DNA of 6,506 nt, from contig PUOG01000319.1 in assembly GCA_003552745.1 (NCBI GenBank), positions 1 to 6,506 of the forward strand, in the 5' to 3' direction. Source of the stretch: Spirochaetaceae bacterium (GTDB lineage: Bacteria; Spirochaetota; Spirochaetia; DSM-27196; SKKC01). A program made the position numbers and the translations under genes. Below, in pieces: positions 6,503 through 6,506 of this stretch. Positions within the stretch are counted from its first letter, which is position 1. Every line of letters begins with the position of its first letter. The notes under the pieces were generated by a model. The model ran no database searches. It was given only the letters and a program-made list of their open reading frames with translations, and had not been told where the DNA came from.

Positions 6503-6506
6503 GCGA

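Overview
This window is bacterial chromosome of moderately high GC content. Nearly all of it is one tightly packed block on the minus strand. In the order of transcription, from right to left, it holds a tRNA-Gly gene with its own terminator, a gene-free control region of about 350 bases, and then tig (trigger factor), clpP (ClpP peptidase), clpX (ClpX unfoldase) and lon (Lon protease). The 5' part of an ornithine carbamoyltransferase gene follows and runs off the left edge. The tig-clpP-clpX-lon order is a classic conserved protein quality-control cluster. Protein details such as the OTC segment around FETAFGEEGGHP look spirochaete-like to me (Spirochaetota), but this is a judgement from memory, not a search result.

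The genes form one probable operon. tig and clpP overlap by 8 bases, clpP and clpX by 23, and clpX and lon by 4 (ATGA). The OTC start codon lies only 14 bases after the lon stop, with no terminator between. The four complete proteins carry the expected catalytic or binding residues and near-standard lengths. They cooperate as follows: trigger factor meets nascent chains at the ribosome exit, ClpX unfolds tagged or damaged proteins and feeds them to ClpP, and Lon degrades misfolded and regulatory proteins on its own. The OTC gene is metabolically unrelated (arginine/citrulline metabolism) and was recognised from a partial reading frame open to the window edge.

The control region (6036-6385) is the least ordinary part. 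It contains a 137-base imperfect inverted repeat with CTAG at both tips, which looks like a non-coding MITE- or REP-like element. It also has a candidate sigma70-type promoter just upstream of that repeat, and two 15-base direct repeats (14/15 identical, 18-base period) touching the candidate -35 box. If this promoter is used, the inverted repeat is transcribed as a long hairpin in the tig leader. tig starts with TTG behind a good ribosome binding site.

I found no CRISPR array, prophage, toxin-antitoxin pair, defence system or new gene system. The genes are ordinary housekeeping genes, and what merits a second look is confined to the tig upstream region, a linker in Lon and the OTC neighbour.
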